This document shows, in pieces, positions 42,139-51,345 of a DNA stretch of 53,272 nucleotides. The stretch is taken from positions 1-53,272 of the forward strand of contig NZ_JAUXOV010000066.1 of the NCBI RefSeq assembly GCF_030684215.1. Reading direction: 5' to 3'. How positions within the stretch are numbered: the first letter of the stretch is position 1; each line of letters begins with the position of its first letter. The notes under the pieces are model-generated. The model saw only the letters and a program-made list of their open reading frames with translations, did not search any database and was not told the DNA's origin. The translations under genes and the position numbers were made by a program. This DNA comes from Pseudotabrizicola sp. GTDB lineage: Bacteria > Pseudomonadota > Alphaproteobacteria > Rhodobacterales > Rhodobacteraceae.

Positions 42139-43317
42139 ATGGCTGGCGTTCGCCGGATTGACGAGATCATTCAAGAGAATGCCGACCGCCTTGCCGTCGC
42201 GCTTGAAAATCACATGCGTACAAGCTTCATGCCTGACGCACGAAAGGAACTGAGGGCATTTTCGGCTGGTGAAGCGGCTGAATTGTTGGGAATCGACCCT
42301 GCCCGCCTGCGCAAGCTCCATTTCGATGACAAGATCCCCGTTGTAGAAGCTGATGCTCGCGGCCGCCGTATGTACACCGCCGCCGACCTGATTGGCATTA
42401 GGCGGTCTCTCGAAGAGCAGTCGCGAAAACGGGGGACCTTTTTGCCGGGGCGCCGTGAGGGTGACCGCGTCCAGGTTATTGCTGTAGCCAACTACAAAGG
42501 TGGGTCGTCCAAGACCACCACGTCCATCCATTTGGCACAGCGCCTTGCCCTTCGCGGCTATCGCGTCTTGGCGATCGACATCGATCCTCAGGGCAGTTTG
42601 ACGACGATGTTCGGGTATACTCCCGAAACGGAATTTCAAGGTGGCGGAAACATCTACGATGCGATCCGTTACGAGGATCCCGTTCCCATGAGGGAGGTCA
42701 TCCGCAAGACCTACTTCCCGAATCTGGATCTCGCGGCGGCCGGGCTTGTATTGGCCGAGTTCGAACACGAAACGCCCAGAGCTCTCCACGAACGTCGAGA
42801 GCCTATGTTTTTCAAACGCTTGGGGCTCGCCATTGATCAAGTGGAAGCGGATTATGACATCGTCGTGATCGACTGTCCGCCGCAACTTGGGTTCTTGACT
42901 ATGAGCGCCCTGATTGCTGCGACGACAGTGTTGATCACCGTCATTCCGTCGATGCTGGATATCGCCTCGATGAACCAGTTTCTGCAAATGACCGCTGGGC
43001 TACTGAATGTTGTCGCCAGCTATGGGGCGTCTCTTGAGTACGACAACCTGAAGTTTCTGATCACCCGGTTTGAACCGTCTGACGGGCCTCAAGCGCAGAT
43101 GGCTGGATTTCTGCGTGCGCTTTTCGCCGAGCAGGTCATGACCAACACCTTCTTGAAATCCACAGCGGTTTCGGACGCAGGCCTTACCCAACAAACACTA
43201 TATGAAGTAGATCGGAGTGAGTTCAACCGCAACACCTATGACCGCGCGGTGGAGTCGATCAATCAGGTGACAAGCGAATTGGAAGGCCTGGTTCAGGCTG
43301 CATGGGGGCGCAACTGA
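42139..43317 (+). CDS. repA: plasmid partition ATPase RepA
   Basis: A 392-aa ParA-type ATPase of repABC plasmids. A long amino part with a MerR-like helix-turn-helix (FSAGEAAELLGIDPARLRKLH) binds the operator, and the ATPase domain has the deviant Walker A (VANYKGGSSKTTTSIHLA), DIDPQGSLT and VIDCPPQLG. It drives segregation with RepB and represses the operon. The stop overlaps the repB ATG by one base (TGATG), so translation is coupled. Confidence 0.95.
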   Translation: MAGVRRIDEIIQENADRLAVALENHMRTSFMPDARKELRAFSAGEAAELLGIDPARLRKLHFDDKIPVVEADARGRRMYTAADLIGIRRSLEEQSRKRGTFLPGRREGDRVQVIAVANYKGGSSKTTTSIHLAQRLALRGYRVLAIDIDPQGSLTTMFGYTPETEFQGGGNIYDAIRYEDPVPMREVIRKTYFPNLDLAAAGLVLAEFEHETPRALHERREPMFFKRLGLAIDQVEADYDIVVIDCPPQLGFLTMSALIAATTVLITVIPSMLDIASMNQFLQMTAGLLNVVASYGASLEYDNLKFLITRFEPSDGPQAQMAGFLRALFAEQVMTNTFLKSTAVSDAGLTQQTLYEVDRSEFNRNTYDRAVESINQVTSELEGLVQAAWGRN

Positions 43318-44321
43318 TGGCACGTAAAGATGTCTTCAAGGGCACCCTGGAGGCCCTGATCAACCCCCCTGCCCGTCCGCATTCGAAAAGCATCCTGCAA
43401 TCAGCCGCGCTTGGGGCCGTAGAGAGCGGCCTCGCTCGGGGGCTTCAACTCACCGAACTCGAACCGGATCAGATCATCCAATCCGAGTTCGAAGACCGCC
43501 TACCTTACGATGATGCGTCATTGGCCGATCTGGTCGAAAGCATCAAAGCGCACGGCCAGCAGATCCCTATTCTCGTGCAACGCGCTGAAGATGGGTATTT
43601 CCGTATCATCTACGGTCGGCGCCGTCTCGCGGCAGTCCGAGCTTTGGGTCTTAAGGTCCGCGCACTGGTCACGCAAATGGATGACGAGCAACGGATCATC
43701 GCTCAGGGCATCGAGAACTCGGTCCGGCAGGACCTTTCCTTTATCGAGAAAGCGATGTTTGCCCACCGGCTTAGAGAGTCGGGCGTTGAAGACGGTACAA
43801 TCCGATCCGCTCTGAACATCGATTTGGGTTCCCCGAAGGCAACGACTATTTCGACGATGAAGATGGTCGTCGAGACTCTGGGCGAAGACATCATACTCGC
43901 CATCGGTCGTGCTCCTGGCATTGGCCGCCCACGTTGGCGTGCTCTCGCGGACGCAATTCGCGGGCGTACGGCAAGCTTTGCCCCGGAAGATCGTCAGGCT
44001 ATCATCTCAGCGATCATGAGTGGGCCCGAGTTTGCAGCTGCAAACCAGGAAGAGGGGCCCGATCCGTCAGATATGCGCTTCGCTCGCGCGGTCTCAATTC
44101 TGAGTTCCAAGCCGTCGCATACGAGCCCGCAACTGACTGACGTGGCTAACTCGGTTGGCCGGGTCAAAGCATCGCGGTCTGCATTCGCAGTCACGGTGCG
44201 AGCCAAAGACAATCCCGAATTCCATTCATGGCTTGTCGCCAAAGGCGACCGCCTTCTGCAGGCATGGCATGATGAATGGCAATCTGAAGTGAACAGCAAC
44301 CCCAACAAGGAGGCACGCTAG
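43317..44321 (+). CDS. repB: plasmid partition protein RepB
   Basis: A 334-aa ParB-type protein of repABC plasmids. It begins MARKDVFKGTLEALI, then the ParB nuclease-like region (LVESIKAHGQQIPILVQ, IIYGRRRLAAVRAL, GIENSVRQDLSFIEKAMFA) and a helix-turn-helix. It binds parS and RepA. No parS of the usual repABC form was found by eye. A gap of 232 bp to repC carries the incompatibility RNA region. Confidence 0.95.
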   Translation: MARKDVFKGTLEALINPPARPHSKSILQSAALGAVESGLARGLQLTELEPDQIIQSEFEDRLPYDDASLADLVESIKAHGQQIPILVQRAEDGYFRIIYGRRRLAAVRALGLKVRALVTQMDDEQRIIAQGIENSVRQDLSFIEKAMFAHRLRESGVEDGTIRSALNIDLGSPKATTISTMKMVVETLGEDIILAIGRAPGIGRPRWRALADAIRGRTASFAPEDRQAIISAIMSGPEFAAANQEEGPDPSDMRFARAVSILSSKPSHTSPQLTDVANSVGRVKASRSAFAVTVRAKDNPEFHSWLVAKGDRLLQAWHDEWQSEVNSNPNKEAR

Positions 44322-44553
44322 AAACAGAACGGCCCCCCGAGTTATCCCGAGAGGCCGATTTGCCGATCAAACAGAGTTGGCGCTCTGATCTGACCACGTT
44401 CTGCACGGGAAGAATCGCGCAAATCGCCTAGCAAGTCAACGCCGCGTCAGCGGTGAACGAAGGTATTTTGCCCTTTGCCGACCTTCGTTGCGTTCGGAAA
44501 CCGTCAGGTACAGCCTGATCGGTACGGGAAGTCGCATGTTTGCGTGAAAACCA
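44322..44553 (-). ncRNA. repB-repC intergenic region, candidate antisense ctRNA
   Basis: In repABC plasmids this gap encodes on the minus strand a small antisense RNA that controls repC. A 9-bp stem, AACGAAGGT (44456-44464) with ACCTTCGTT (44481-44489) and a 16-nt loop, is visible, and a second short one (ACCG..CGGT) lies near 44500. The exact ends of the RNA cannot be read; I give the whole gap. Confidence 0.45.
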
Positions 44554-45690
44554 ATGCGCAAAGCCCCCTACCCCACTTTCCTTACCCCTCCCAAAGTCGA
44601 CACACACAACGAAAGATCGAGTGCGACATCAGCGTCGTGGGAAGTCCTGGATGCTCTGGCTGCATGTCGGGAGAAGTTTGGCCTGACATCCACAAGTATC
44701 ACCGTTCTTCGCGCTCTTCTAAGCTTTCTCCCGAAGACGCAGGACCAACGGTCTGATCCATTTCTCGTTTGGCCATCCAACGAGGCGCTCGCGAAACGTG
44801 CTGATGGTATGGATGAACGAACTCTCCGTCGCCACCTGGCCCGCCTATGCGATGCCAGCCTGATCGAAAGGCGCGGAAGTCCAAACGGGAAGCGATTTGC
44901 ACTTCGGTACAAGAGCACAGTCGTCGCGGCATACGGTTTCACGTTGTCGCCTCTCTTTGCACGCAAGTCCGAAATCCTGGAAACCGCAGAGACCATGCGT
45001 CTTGAATCGGAGATGAGAGACATAGAACGGGCTCGTATCCTCGATCTTCTGCATCAGTTGGGAACTCAGAGGTTCCACAGCGGAGAACCGAAGCTTTCAG
45101 ACGAGAGTGATCGCGAGATCCGGAGACAGCTTCGTCGCTCAATTCAGGCAAATGAACTGGTAAACATAAAGAAATCTTTGGCTGAACTAGTTGAGCCTTA
45201 CGCACCCGATATCGTGGTTGTGTCCGCCAGCAACAGCCAAAATGACCGCCACCATCAGAAGACAGATAAAGAATCCTTAGAATCTGTAGGCGAACGTCAA
45301 AAAGAGCCTTCAGTCATTTCAAACAGCAACCCCGAGGCGCCTCCCAAACCTTGCGTTGACGAACTGACGTTTGAAGATTGCTTAGAAGCAGCCAGTGAAA
45401 GCCTCGCGTTTTCACCTGAACCAGTCCGCAGTTGGCGAGACCTGATCAAACTTGGGGAAACGCTTGCGCCAATGATCGGCATTGGTTTGGAATTGATGGA
45501 TCATGTCAGACGAGCGATGGGACCACTTGCGGCGTCCCTGAGTGTGCTCTGCTTGGTCCAACGCTCAGACAAGATCAACCGTCCAGGTGCATACCTTAGG
45601 GCACTCGCCCTCAAGGCTGATGCGGGGGAATTCTCGTTAAACTCGCTTGTAAGATCCGCAAAGAGGTCAAGGTTTGCAGCTGTAAACTGA
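44554..45690 (+). CDS. repC: replication initiator RepC
   Basis: A 378-aa RepC-type initiator. The amino domain reads FGLTSTSITVLRALLSFLPK, FLVWPSNEALAKRADGMDER and LRRHLARLCDASLIERRGSPNGKRF, with a winged helix that binds the origin, which in repABC plasmids lies inside repC. A polar linker and a carboxy domain (LGETLAPMIGIGLELM, GPLAASLSVLCLVQR, RPGAYLRAL) follow. Amino-acid use is more AT-rich in the linker. The presence of all three rep genes indicates a complete replicon. Confidence 0.95.
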   Translation: MRKAPYPTFLTPPKVDTHNERSSATSASWEVLDALAACREKFGLTSTSITVLRALLSFLPKTQDQRSDPFLVWPSNEALAKRADGMDERTLRRHLARLCDASLIERRGSPNGKRFALRYKSTVVAAYGFTLSPLFARKSEILETAETMRLESEMRDIERARILDLLHQLGTQRFHSGEPKLSDESDREIRRQLRRSIQANELVNIKKSLAELVEPYAPDIVVVSASNSQNDRHHQKTDKESLESVGERQKEPSVISNSNPEAPPKPCVDELTFEDCLEAASESLAFSPEPVRSWRDLIKLGETLAPMIGIGLELMDHVRRAMGPLAASLSVLCLVQRSDKINRPGAYLRALALKADAGEFSLNSLVRSAKRSRFAAVN

Positions 45691-45812
45691 CTTTCGAGGT
45701 TTGGCGCACCTACCATTCCGGGTGCAGCCTGTCGGGTAGATCTGGTCTGTTTCCGAAAGGTGCTAAGATTGCGGCAAGGGCACGAGAGTTCGAGGCAGGC
45801 TGGGGGTCTGAT

Positions 45813-45865
45813 GACGGGCCAAGGCCGGGAGAGAGGCTTCCGGCGCCCGTCACGGAGAGACTGCT
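45813..45865 (+). promoter_or_regulatory. leader hairpin of DUF932 gene, two stacked stems with ribosome site
   Basis: Outer stem GACGGGC (45813) with GCCCGTC (45845-45851), inner stem GCCGG (45824) with CCGGC (45840), loop containing GAGAGAGGCTT; the ribosome site CGGAGAG follows directly. The leader of the ParB gene at 47751 has the same plan with different paired bases. Confidence 0.6.
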
Positions 45866-47065
45866 ATGAACAATATGGAAATCCTGCAACCCGCGCGGCC
45901 GGTGACAACCGGCGGCTACAAGGTGGATGTGAGCCGGGGTGAGCGGAACGGGCGGGTGTCGTCTGAATGGTTCAACCGTCCCGATGACGAGCGGTATCTG
46001 TCACTCGATGATCTTTGGGCATCGGTGAAGGGCCGGTCCGAGCGCAGCCGCAGCCGGGTGGTCCAAACGGCCGACATCCGGGTCGAGGCCACGCGCGACA
46101 GCGCTGAGCGGTTGCACCTGGTACTGCCGAAAGCGCACGAGCCGGTGGCGCCCACGCACTGGGCCTTTGGTCAGCTCGCCAGCATCGTCGGCGCTCCGGC
46201 GTCCTACCTCCGACAGCTGCCCGCGCCGCTGGCAGGGATCAACCTGCAATACGGTCTGACCAACCATCGCGCCGAACAGGTGAAAACCTTTGAGACCGAG
46301 GATGGCCGCACAGAACTGCGCGCCGTGACCGGCCCCGACTATGGCCGCATCCATGACCATGAACTGGTCGAGGCGGTGCAGCGCATCGCGGGCAATGGCA
46401 CCGGCGACACGCGCTGGAAAGTGCCGGGCGTGCTCGATTGGTCGACCGGGGTCTACAACCCCGATGTCGAGATCAGCCGCGACACGACCACGCTCTATGC
46501 CTCGGACCGCGATGTGTTCCTGTTCCTGGTCGACGATCACAACCCGATCGAAGCGGGCCGTCTGCCGGACGGCTCCCCCGATCTCTACTTCCGGGGCTTC
46601 TACTGCTGGAACTCTGAGGTGGGAGCCAAGACCCTCGGCATAGCGAGCTTTTATCTGCGGGCTGTCTGCCAGAACCGCAACCTCTGGGGTGTCGAGGATT
46701 TTCAGGAGATCACCATCCGCCACTCGAAGTATGCCGCCTCGCGCTTTGCCCATGAGGCGGCCCCGGCGCTGACGCGGTTCGCCAACTCCTCGCCGCAGGG
46801 CTTTGTGAATGGCATCAAGGCGGCACGGCAGCAGATCGTGGCGCGCAACGATGAGGACCGGGATGATTTCCTGAAGAAACGGGGCTTCTCGAAGGCCGAA
46901 TCCGGCAAGATTATCGAGAAGGTGCTGATGGAAGAGGGCCGACCTCCGGAGAGTATTTTTGATTTTATTCAAGGGATTACGAGACTTGCACGCGATAAAA
47001 CGCAGCAGGATGCGCGTCTCGACATGGAAAGCCGGGCCAAGAGGCTGCTCGATCGCGTCAGCTGA
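45866..47065 (+). CDS. DUF932 domain protein
   Basis: A 399-aa protein of the DUF932 phage/plasmid-like family. Pattern: LHLVLPKAHEPVAPTHWAFG, YGLTNHRAEQVKTFETEDG, CWNSEVGAKTLGIASFYLRAVCQNR and RHSKYAASRFAHEAAPAL. It is widespread on plasmids and phages; its biochemical role is not established. The start has CGGAGAGA upstream. It is the first of a series of backbone genes (RadC, ParB, DUF736) arranged in the same direction after repC. Confidence 0.87.
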   Translation: MNNMEILQPARPVTTGGYKVDVSRGERNGRVSSEWFNRPDDERYLSLDDLWASVKGRSERSRSRVVQTADIRVEATRDSAERLHLVLPKAHEPVAPTHWAFGQLASIVGAPASYLRQLPAPLAGINLQYGLTNHRAEQVKTFETEDGRTELRAVTGPDYGRIHDHELVEAVQRIAGNGTGDTRWKVPGVLDWSTGVYNPDVEISRDTTTLYASDRDVFLFLVDDHNPIEAGRLPDGSPDLYFRGFYCWNSEVGAKTLGIASFYLRAVCQNRNLWGVEDFQEITIRHSKYAASRFAHEAAPALTRFANSSPQGFVNGIKAARQQIVARNDEDRDDFLKKRGFSKAESGKIIEKVLMEEGRPPESIFDFIQGITRLARDKTQQDARLDMESRAKRLLDRVS

Positions 47066-47075
47066 GGTGAGGAGC

Positions 47076-47105
47076 GGGGCAGGGGGCTCGGATATCGCCT
47101 GCCCC
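47076..47105 (+). terminator. hairpin after DUF932 gene
   Basis: GGGGCAGG and CCTGCCCC form a perfect 8-bp stem with a 14-nt loop, 11 bp after the stop codon. No T-run follows. Confidence 0.45.
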
Positions 47106-47207
47106 CTGTCATCAGAACGTCCCCTCTTTCCCCTTCCCGGCCAAGTTCGCCGGCGCAGCGCGTTGCCGTTGGGCTGATGCTGGTCGGACTCAACACATGA
47201 GGTCTAC

Positions 47208-47708
47208 ATGTCCCGATTTTCAGAACACCCCACTGCCTTCCTAAACCGGCGCACCGGCAGCTTCGAGCTGAGCGCGCAGGAACAGGCCACGATCTTCGCC
47301 GCCCGCGAAATCCTGGCCCGCCATATCAACCGCAACCCGGTCCTTTCGTCATGGCAGGCCGTGATGGACTATTGCGCCTTCTCGGTGCGCGGTGAAGTCG
47401 AGCGGTTTCACGTCCTGTACCTGGACCGCAAGAACCGGCTTATTTCCGACGAACGCCTTGGCGTCGGGACTGTCGATCATGTGCCGGTCTATCCGCGCGA
47501 GGTCGTCCGGCGTGCCTTGGACCTCAATGCTTCGGCCCTGATCCTCGTCCACAATCACCCATCCGGCGACCCAGAACCATCGGAGGCGGACATAGCTATG
47601 ACGAAGGAGGTGGAGAAGGCTTGTGGCGTGCTTGGGTTGGCCCTGCACGACCACATCATCGTCGGCGCGGGCCGGGAAGTCAGTTTGCGCGGGCTTGGTC
47701 ATCTCTGA
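47208..47708 (+). CDS. radC: RadC-family JAB domain protein
   Basis: A 166-aa protein with the JAMM/MPN+ metalloprotease-like motif of RadC: H115-N-H117 with seven residues to S125 and then D128 (LVHNHPSGDPEPSEAD). The chromosomal RadC has an amino helix-hairpin-helix part that is missing here; plasmid copies are commonly short like this one. Despite the name, a role in repair is not proven. It may act on DNA taken up or transferred. Confidence 0.9.
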   Translation: MSRFSEHPTAFLNRRTGSFELSAQEQATIFAAREILARHINRNPVLSSWQAVMDYCAFSVRGEVERFHVLYLDRKNRLISDERLGVGTVDHVPVYPREVVRRALDLNASALILVHNHPSGDPEPSEADIAMTKEVEKACGVLGLALHDHIIVGAGREVSLRGLGHL

Positions 47709-47750
47709 AGCCTGGCCGTGGGAGAAAGGAAGGGGAGGGCAGGGGGTTTT

Positions 47751-47806
47751 CGACAGGTTGGAAGTCGAGAGAGAGGCTCTCGGCGCCTGTCGCGGAGATT
47801 GGTCCG
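47751..47806 (+). promoter_or_regulatory. leader hairpin of ParB gene, same plan as DUF932 leader
   Basis: Outer stem CGACAGG (47751) with CCTGTCG (47786-47792), inner stem CGAGAG (47766) with CTCTCG (47777-47782), loop AGAGG; CGGAGA follows as ribosome site. Compared with 45813 several pairs are changed on both sides, so pairing is kept. Confidence 0.6.
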
Positions 47807-49945
47807 ATGACCAACATGCAGAAAATCACCCTCGCCTCGTCGCGGGATATTCCCTTCAACAACCTGGTCCTGAGCCAGTCCAACGTCCGGCGCGTGAAGG
47901 CCGGCATCTCGGTCGATGAACTGGCCGAATCCATCGCCCGTCGGGGCCTGATCCAGAGCCTGCATGTGCGCCCGGTGATCGGCGAGGACGGGGCCGATAT
48001 CGGCAAGTTCGAAGTGCCCGCGGGCGGGCGGCGTTTCCGGGCTCTGGAGCTGCTGGTGAAGCAGAAGCGTCTTGCCAAGACCGCACCGGTTCCCTGCATC
48101 GTCAGCGCGGCCGATGACGGCGTGCTGATCGACGAGGTCTCGCTGGCCGAGAACATTGAACGGGCACCGCTTCATCCGCTGGACCAGTTCCGCGCCTTCC
48201 AGGTCCTGCGCAAGAAGGGCATGACCGAAGAGGCCATCGCGGCCGCCTTCTTCGTCGATGTGAAGGTCGTCAAGCAGCGCTTGCGCCTCGTCTCGGTCGC
48301 CCCCGCGCTGTTGGAGGTCTACGCCGAAGATGGCATGACCCTGGAACAGCTGATGGCCTTCACGATCTCGGGTGATCACGCTCGGCAGGCGCAGGTCTGG
48401 GATGCCGTCAAGAACTCCTGGTCGAAGGAGCCCTACCAGATCCGTCGCATGCTAACGGAAACAGCCGTGCGGGCATCGGACAAGCGCGCCCGCTTCCTGG
48501 GGCTCGACGCTTATGAGGTTGCGGGTGGCTTCGTCCTGCGTGACCTCTTCCAGCAAGATGATGGCGGTTGGCTGCAGGACCCGGTCCTGTTGGAACGGCT
48601 GGTCAGCGAGAAGTTGAAAGCGGAAGCCGAGGCCATCGCTGCCGAGGGTTGGAAGTGGATCGAGGTCGCCGTGGGCTTCCCCTACGGTCACACGATGGGC
48701 CTGCGCGAGCTTTTGGGCACCACGGTCGATCTGACCGATGAGGAGCGGGCCACGCGCGAGGCGCTGCGCGTTGAATACGATCGTCTGGAGGCTGAATATG
48801 CTGAGGCCGATGATCTGCCCGAAGAAGTCGATGCGCGACTTGGCGAAATCGAGCGCATCCTTGGCGTCTTCGACAGCCGCCCGATGGCCTTCGATCCGGA
48901 ACAGGTTTGCAGGGCAGGGGCCTTCGTCAGCATCGACAGCGACGGCACCTTGTTGATCGAACGCGGATTTGTCCGGCCCGAGGATGAACTGCGCGAAGTC
49001 CCTGCGGGTGATGCGACTGAAGACGGTCCCCATGAAAACGCGCCAATGGATGCGGATCATGGCGCAAGCCATTCCACAGTGATCAACATGGGCGGTGAGA
49101 CCCGACCGACCGAGGACGAAGAGGACGAAGGCGACGCAATCAAGCCGCTGCCCGAACGGCTCGTCATCGAGCTGACGGCACATCGCACACTGGCGCTGCG
49201 GGACGCAGTGGCCAACAACCCGCGCATTGCGATGACGGCACTCCTGCACAAGCTTGTCATCGACTGCTTCGTCTCCCGCGCCTCTGGTGCGGCCATCGAG
49301 GCGACTGTGCGCGAAATCCATCTGCCGGTGCAGTCCGCCGATCTCGCCGACAGTTTCCCGGCGCAGAACATCGACGCGCGCCACGCTGGCTGGCGTTCTG
49401 ACTTACCGCTGGGGCAGGGGGATGACGTGCTCTGGGACTGGCTCCACGCCCTGGACGAGGCAAGCCGGCAGGCGCTCCTCGCCCATTGCCTCAGCTTCGG
49501 GGTGAACGCCCTCTATGAGCGTCCGAACCCCTACAGCGGCATGGGGATCAGCCAGCACGGCCTCGACCGTCGTCTCCGCGAAGCAGACCGCCTGGCACGC
49601 ACCACCCAGCTCGATCTGGTCGAGGCGGGTTGGAAACCCACCGTTGCCAACTATCTCGGCCGCGTCACCAAGAGCCGCATCCTGGAAGCCGTGCGCGAAG
49701 GGGCAGGGGCGCAGGCCGTTGAGTTGATCGCCCACCTGAAGAAGGGCGACATGGCGCGCGAAGCGGAACGCCTCCTCGATGGCTCAGGCTGGCTGCCGGA
49801 GCCGCTGCGCCTGGATGATCTCGATGTTGGCACGCAAGCCGTGACTGAGGACGTCAGCGTTGAACTGCCCGCCTTCCTCGCCGAGGATGACGAAGTCCAG
49901 CCCGACGACGAAGAGGAGCGCCAGCACCTGATCGCCGCTGAATGA
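47807..49945 (+). CDS. large plasmid ParB/RepB/Spo0J domain protein
   Basis: A 712-aa protein. The start at 47807 is taken because CGGAGA lies upstream; the frame is open further but overlaps radC. The ParB amino domain spans about residues 15-125 (FNNLVLSQSNVRRVKAG, GGRRFRALELLVKQK, LAENIERAPLHPLDQFRAF), with a helix-turn-helix after it (EEAIAAAFFVDVKVVKQRL). The long rest is acidic in places (residues near 410-450 and at the end DDEEE) and not known. Such ParB-like proteins of Rhodobacteraceae and Rhizobiales plasmids are separate from repB and may act in conjugation or maintenance. Confidence 0.9.
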   Translation: MTNMQKITLASSRDIPFNNLVLSQSNVRRVKAGISVDELAESIARRGLIQSLHVRPVIGEDGADIGKFEVPAGGRRFRALELLVKQKRLAKTAPVPCIVSAADDGVLIDEVSLAENIERAPLHPLDQFRAFQVLRKKGMTEEAIAAAFFVDVKVVKQRLRLVSVAPALLEVYAEDGMTLEQLMAFTISGDHARQAQVWDAVKNSWSKEPYQIRRMLTETAVRASDKRARFLGLDAYEVAGGFVLRDLFQQDDGGWLQDPVLLERLVSEKLKAEAEAIAAEGWKWIEVAVGFPYGHTMGLRELLGTTVDLTDEERATREALRVEYDRLEAEYAEADDLPEEVDARLGEIERILGVFDSRPMAFDPEQVCRAGAFVSIDSDGTLLIERGFVRPEDELREVPAGDATEDGPHENAPMDADHGASHSTVINMGGETRPTEDEEDEGDAIKPLPERLVIELTAHRTLALRDAVANNPRIAMTALLHKLVIDCFVSRASGAAIEATVREIHLPVQSADLADSFPAQNIDARHAGWRSDLPLGQGDDVLWDWLHALDEASRQALLAHCLSFGVNALYERPNPYSGMGISQHGLDRRLREADRLARTTQLDLVEAGWKPTVANYLGRVTKSRILEAVREGAGAQAVELIAHLKKGDMAREAERLLDGSGWLPEPLRLDDLDVGTQAVTEDVSVELPAFLAEDDEVQPDDEEERQHLIAAE

Positions 49946-49950
49946 CTTTC

Positions 49951-49981
49951 AACGGGGCGGCTTCGGTCGCCCCGTTTTTTC
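49951..49981 (+). terminator. intrinsic terminator after ParB-like gene
   Basis: AACGGGGCG and CGCCCCGTT form a perfect 9-bp stem with an 8-nt loop, followed by TTTT, 6 bp past the stop codon. Confidence 0.88.
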
Positions 49982-50008
49982 ATGCGGAGGTATGGAGAGG
50001 TGATGCCT

Positions 50009-50236
50009 TCAGGCAAGCCGCTCGGAATACCGCTTCTTCACTGCCCGGTTGATGAATTGGTTCAACCCATCCCCCGCCCGTGCCAGCACGATCATCCGGT
50101 CGAGATTAGCCTGCCCGGCCGAAACCGAGGTGTAGCGGTAGATCGCGCCGTCTTTGAATGCGACATCCATATATGACGAGCCAAGCTCATAAGCCCTGAT
50201 GCCAGAATCCTGGTCCCAATCACGATATGGAGTCAT
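50009..50236 (-). CDS. KTSC domain protein
   Basis: A 75-aa protein. The start at 50236 (MTPYRDWDQDSG) has GGAG 8 bp upstream; the frame extends to 50350 without a ribosome site. The pattern YELGSSYMDVAFKDGAIYRYTSV followed by NQFINRAVKKRYSERL is that of the small KTSC domain, at times linked to RNA or DNA-modifying enzymes, with unproven role. It is convergent to the ParB-like gene. Confidence 0.75.
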   Translation of the reverse strand: MTPYRDWDQDSGIRAYELGSSYMDVAFKDGAIYRYTSVSAGQANLDRMIVLARAGDGLNQFINRAVKKRYSERLA

Positions 50237-50936
50237 GCTGCATCTCCGTTCACAAAATGTAGCTATAGCATAAGGCCTGTTCGTGTTTCGTTCAAGCGTG
50301 GGTGCGGTGTCATGGCCTCGGGTTTCGACGGACCTTTGCCAATCGATCATTGAAACGGCAGGTATTGGGGCGGGAAGCGAGGGCAGGGGCCCCGCCGTCA
50401 GATCATTATCGAGTTGCGCCGGTTGCGGTAGGGTCTCAGCTTGGATTTACCTGCATCTTGCCCGCCCGCAGCACTCGTTCGGATGTCGTCCTTTATCTTC
50501 CATCTTTCTGGCTGACCTGAACCAAATGGAGTGGCGGGTGCCGCGAGGCCGCAAGTCAGGTGGGAGGCGCAAGCTGGCCAGACTTCTGGCAGAGGTGGTT
50601 TTATCGCCGGTGGTGCCTGTCCTGTCTCTCTTGACGGGCCTTCAGGTTCGCCTTGATCTCCGTTGTCTCTCTGTCCCAGCCCGCGTCCAGTGGCCTCTGT
50701 TGATGGGCTGATCTGCCCGAAGGACGTCTTCGCTTCGACCGCTTCGGCGCAACAGCGTCGTCACAACTTTCTTCCCCTGCCGGTGCGGGCACCGTCATTC
50801 CTCGCGAAGCAAGAAAGTTCCTCCTGTGCTGTCTGGCCCCCGCGAGGGGGGTGCGCCACCGGTCGCCTTCGGGCTGTCGATCGCCATCGAGGCCGCAAGG
50901 ACGCGGGCCCGAAACAGAGCAAAACGGAGAAAGAAC
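50237..50936. other. 700-bp stretch without convincing gene
   Basis: Open frames exist on both strands (for example plus 50283-50711 and minus about 50601-50900) but lack ribosome sites, known motifs and convincing codon usage. A minus frame ending DRETTEIKANLKARQERQDR at 50601 could be a small real gene, not recognised. The right end is the leader of the DUF736 gene. Confidence 0.45.
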
Positions 50937-51260
50937 ATGGCGACCATCGGTACCTTCAAGAAGACCGGCACTGAATACACCGGCGAAATCTTCACCCTCA
51001 GCCTGCAGGCCAAGGGTGTGCGCCTCGTCCCCGATCTGCGGGCCTCGGGCGAGAACGCCCCCTCCCACCGGGTCCTGGTCGGCCGCGCCGAGATCGGCGC
51101 CGCCTGGACGAAGAAATCGAACGAGGGCCGCGAATACCTGGGCCTGAAGCTGGACGACCCGAGCTTCGCCGCCCCGATCTACGCCAACCTCTTTGATGAC
51201 GAAGAGGGCGAGGGTTCGAGCCTCATCTGGTCCCGCCCCAACACCCGCCGCGGAGACTGA
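50937..51260 (+). CDS. DUF736 family protein
   Basis: A 107-aa protein. The start at 50937 (MATIGTFKKTGTEYTG) follows ACGGAGAAAG. The family pattern is complete: FTLSLQAKGVRLVPD, HRVLVGRAEIGAAWTKKSNEGREYL and DDPSFAAPIYANLFDDE. DUF736 genes are regular members of conjugative plasmids and integrative elements in alphaproteobacteria, next to DNA transfer genes. Function unknown. A 10-bp perfect stem follows the gene. Confidence 0.9.
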   Translation: MATIGTFKKTGTEYTGEIFTLSLQAKGVRLVPDLRASGENAPSHRVLVGRAEIGAAWTKKSNEGREYLGLKLDDPSFAAPIYANLFDDEEGEGSSLIWSRPNTRRGD

Positions 51261-51273
51261 TCGCCAAGGCAAA

Positions 51274-51297
51274 GGCCCCGGTCGAATGACCGGGGCC
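51274..51297. terminator. bidirectional terminator between convergent genes
   Basis: GGCCCCGGTC and GACCGGGGCC form a perfect 10-bp stem with a GAAT loop between DUF736 and the convergent toxin gene. Only on the minus strand does a short T-run follow. Confidence 0.65.
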
Positions 51298-51345
51298 GAA
51301 GGCGTTCTTGCTTTAGAGATTAACGGCTGCCACGCCGCATTGGCT

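Noticed and set aside
41881-45865. parS partition sites of the GTT-N4-GC-N4-AAC form
   Set aside because: Looked upstream of repA, in the repB-repC gap and after repC; no match seen by eye. A pattern search of the whole replicon is needed to decide.
47208-47708. RadC as a DNA repair gene
   Set aside because: Only the JAB domain is present and it lies in a plasmid backbone; repair function is not supported for this family.
50283-50711. Plus-strand frame of 142 codons
   Set aside because: No ribosome site, no known motif, and composition like the reverse of non-coding DNA.
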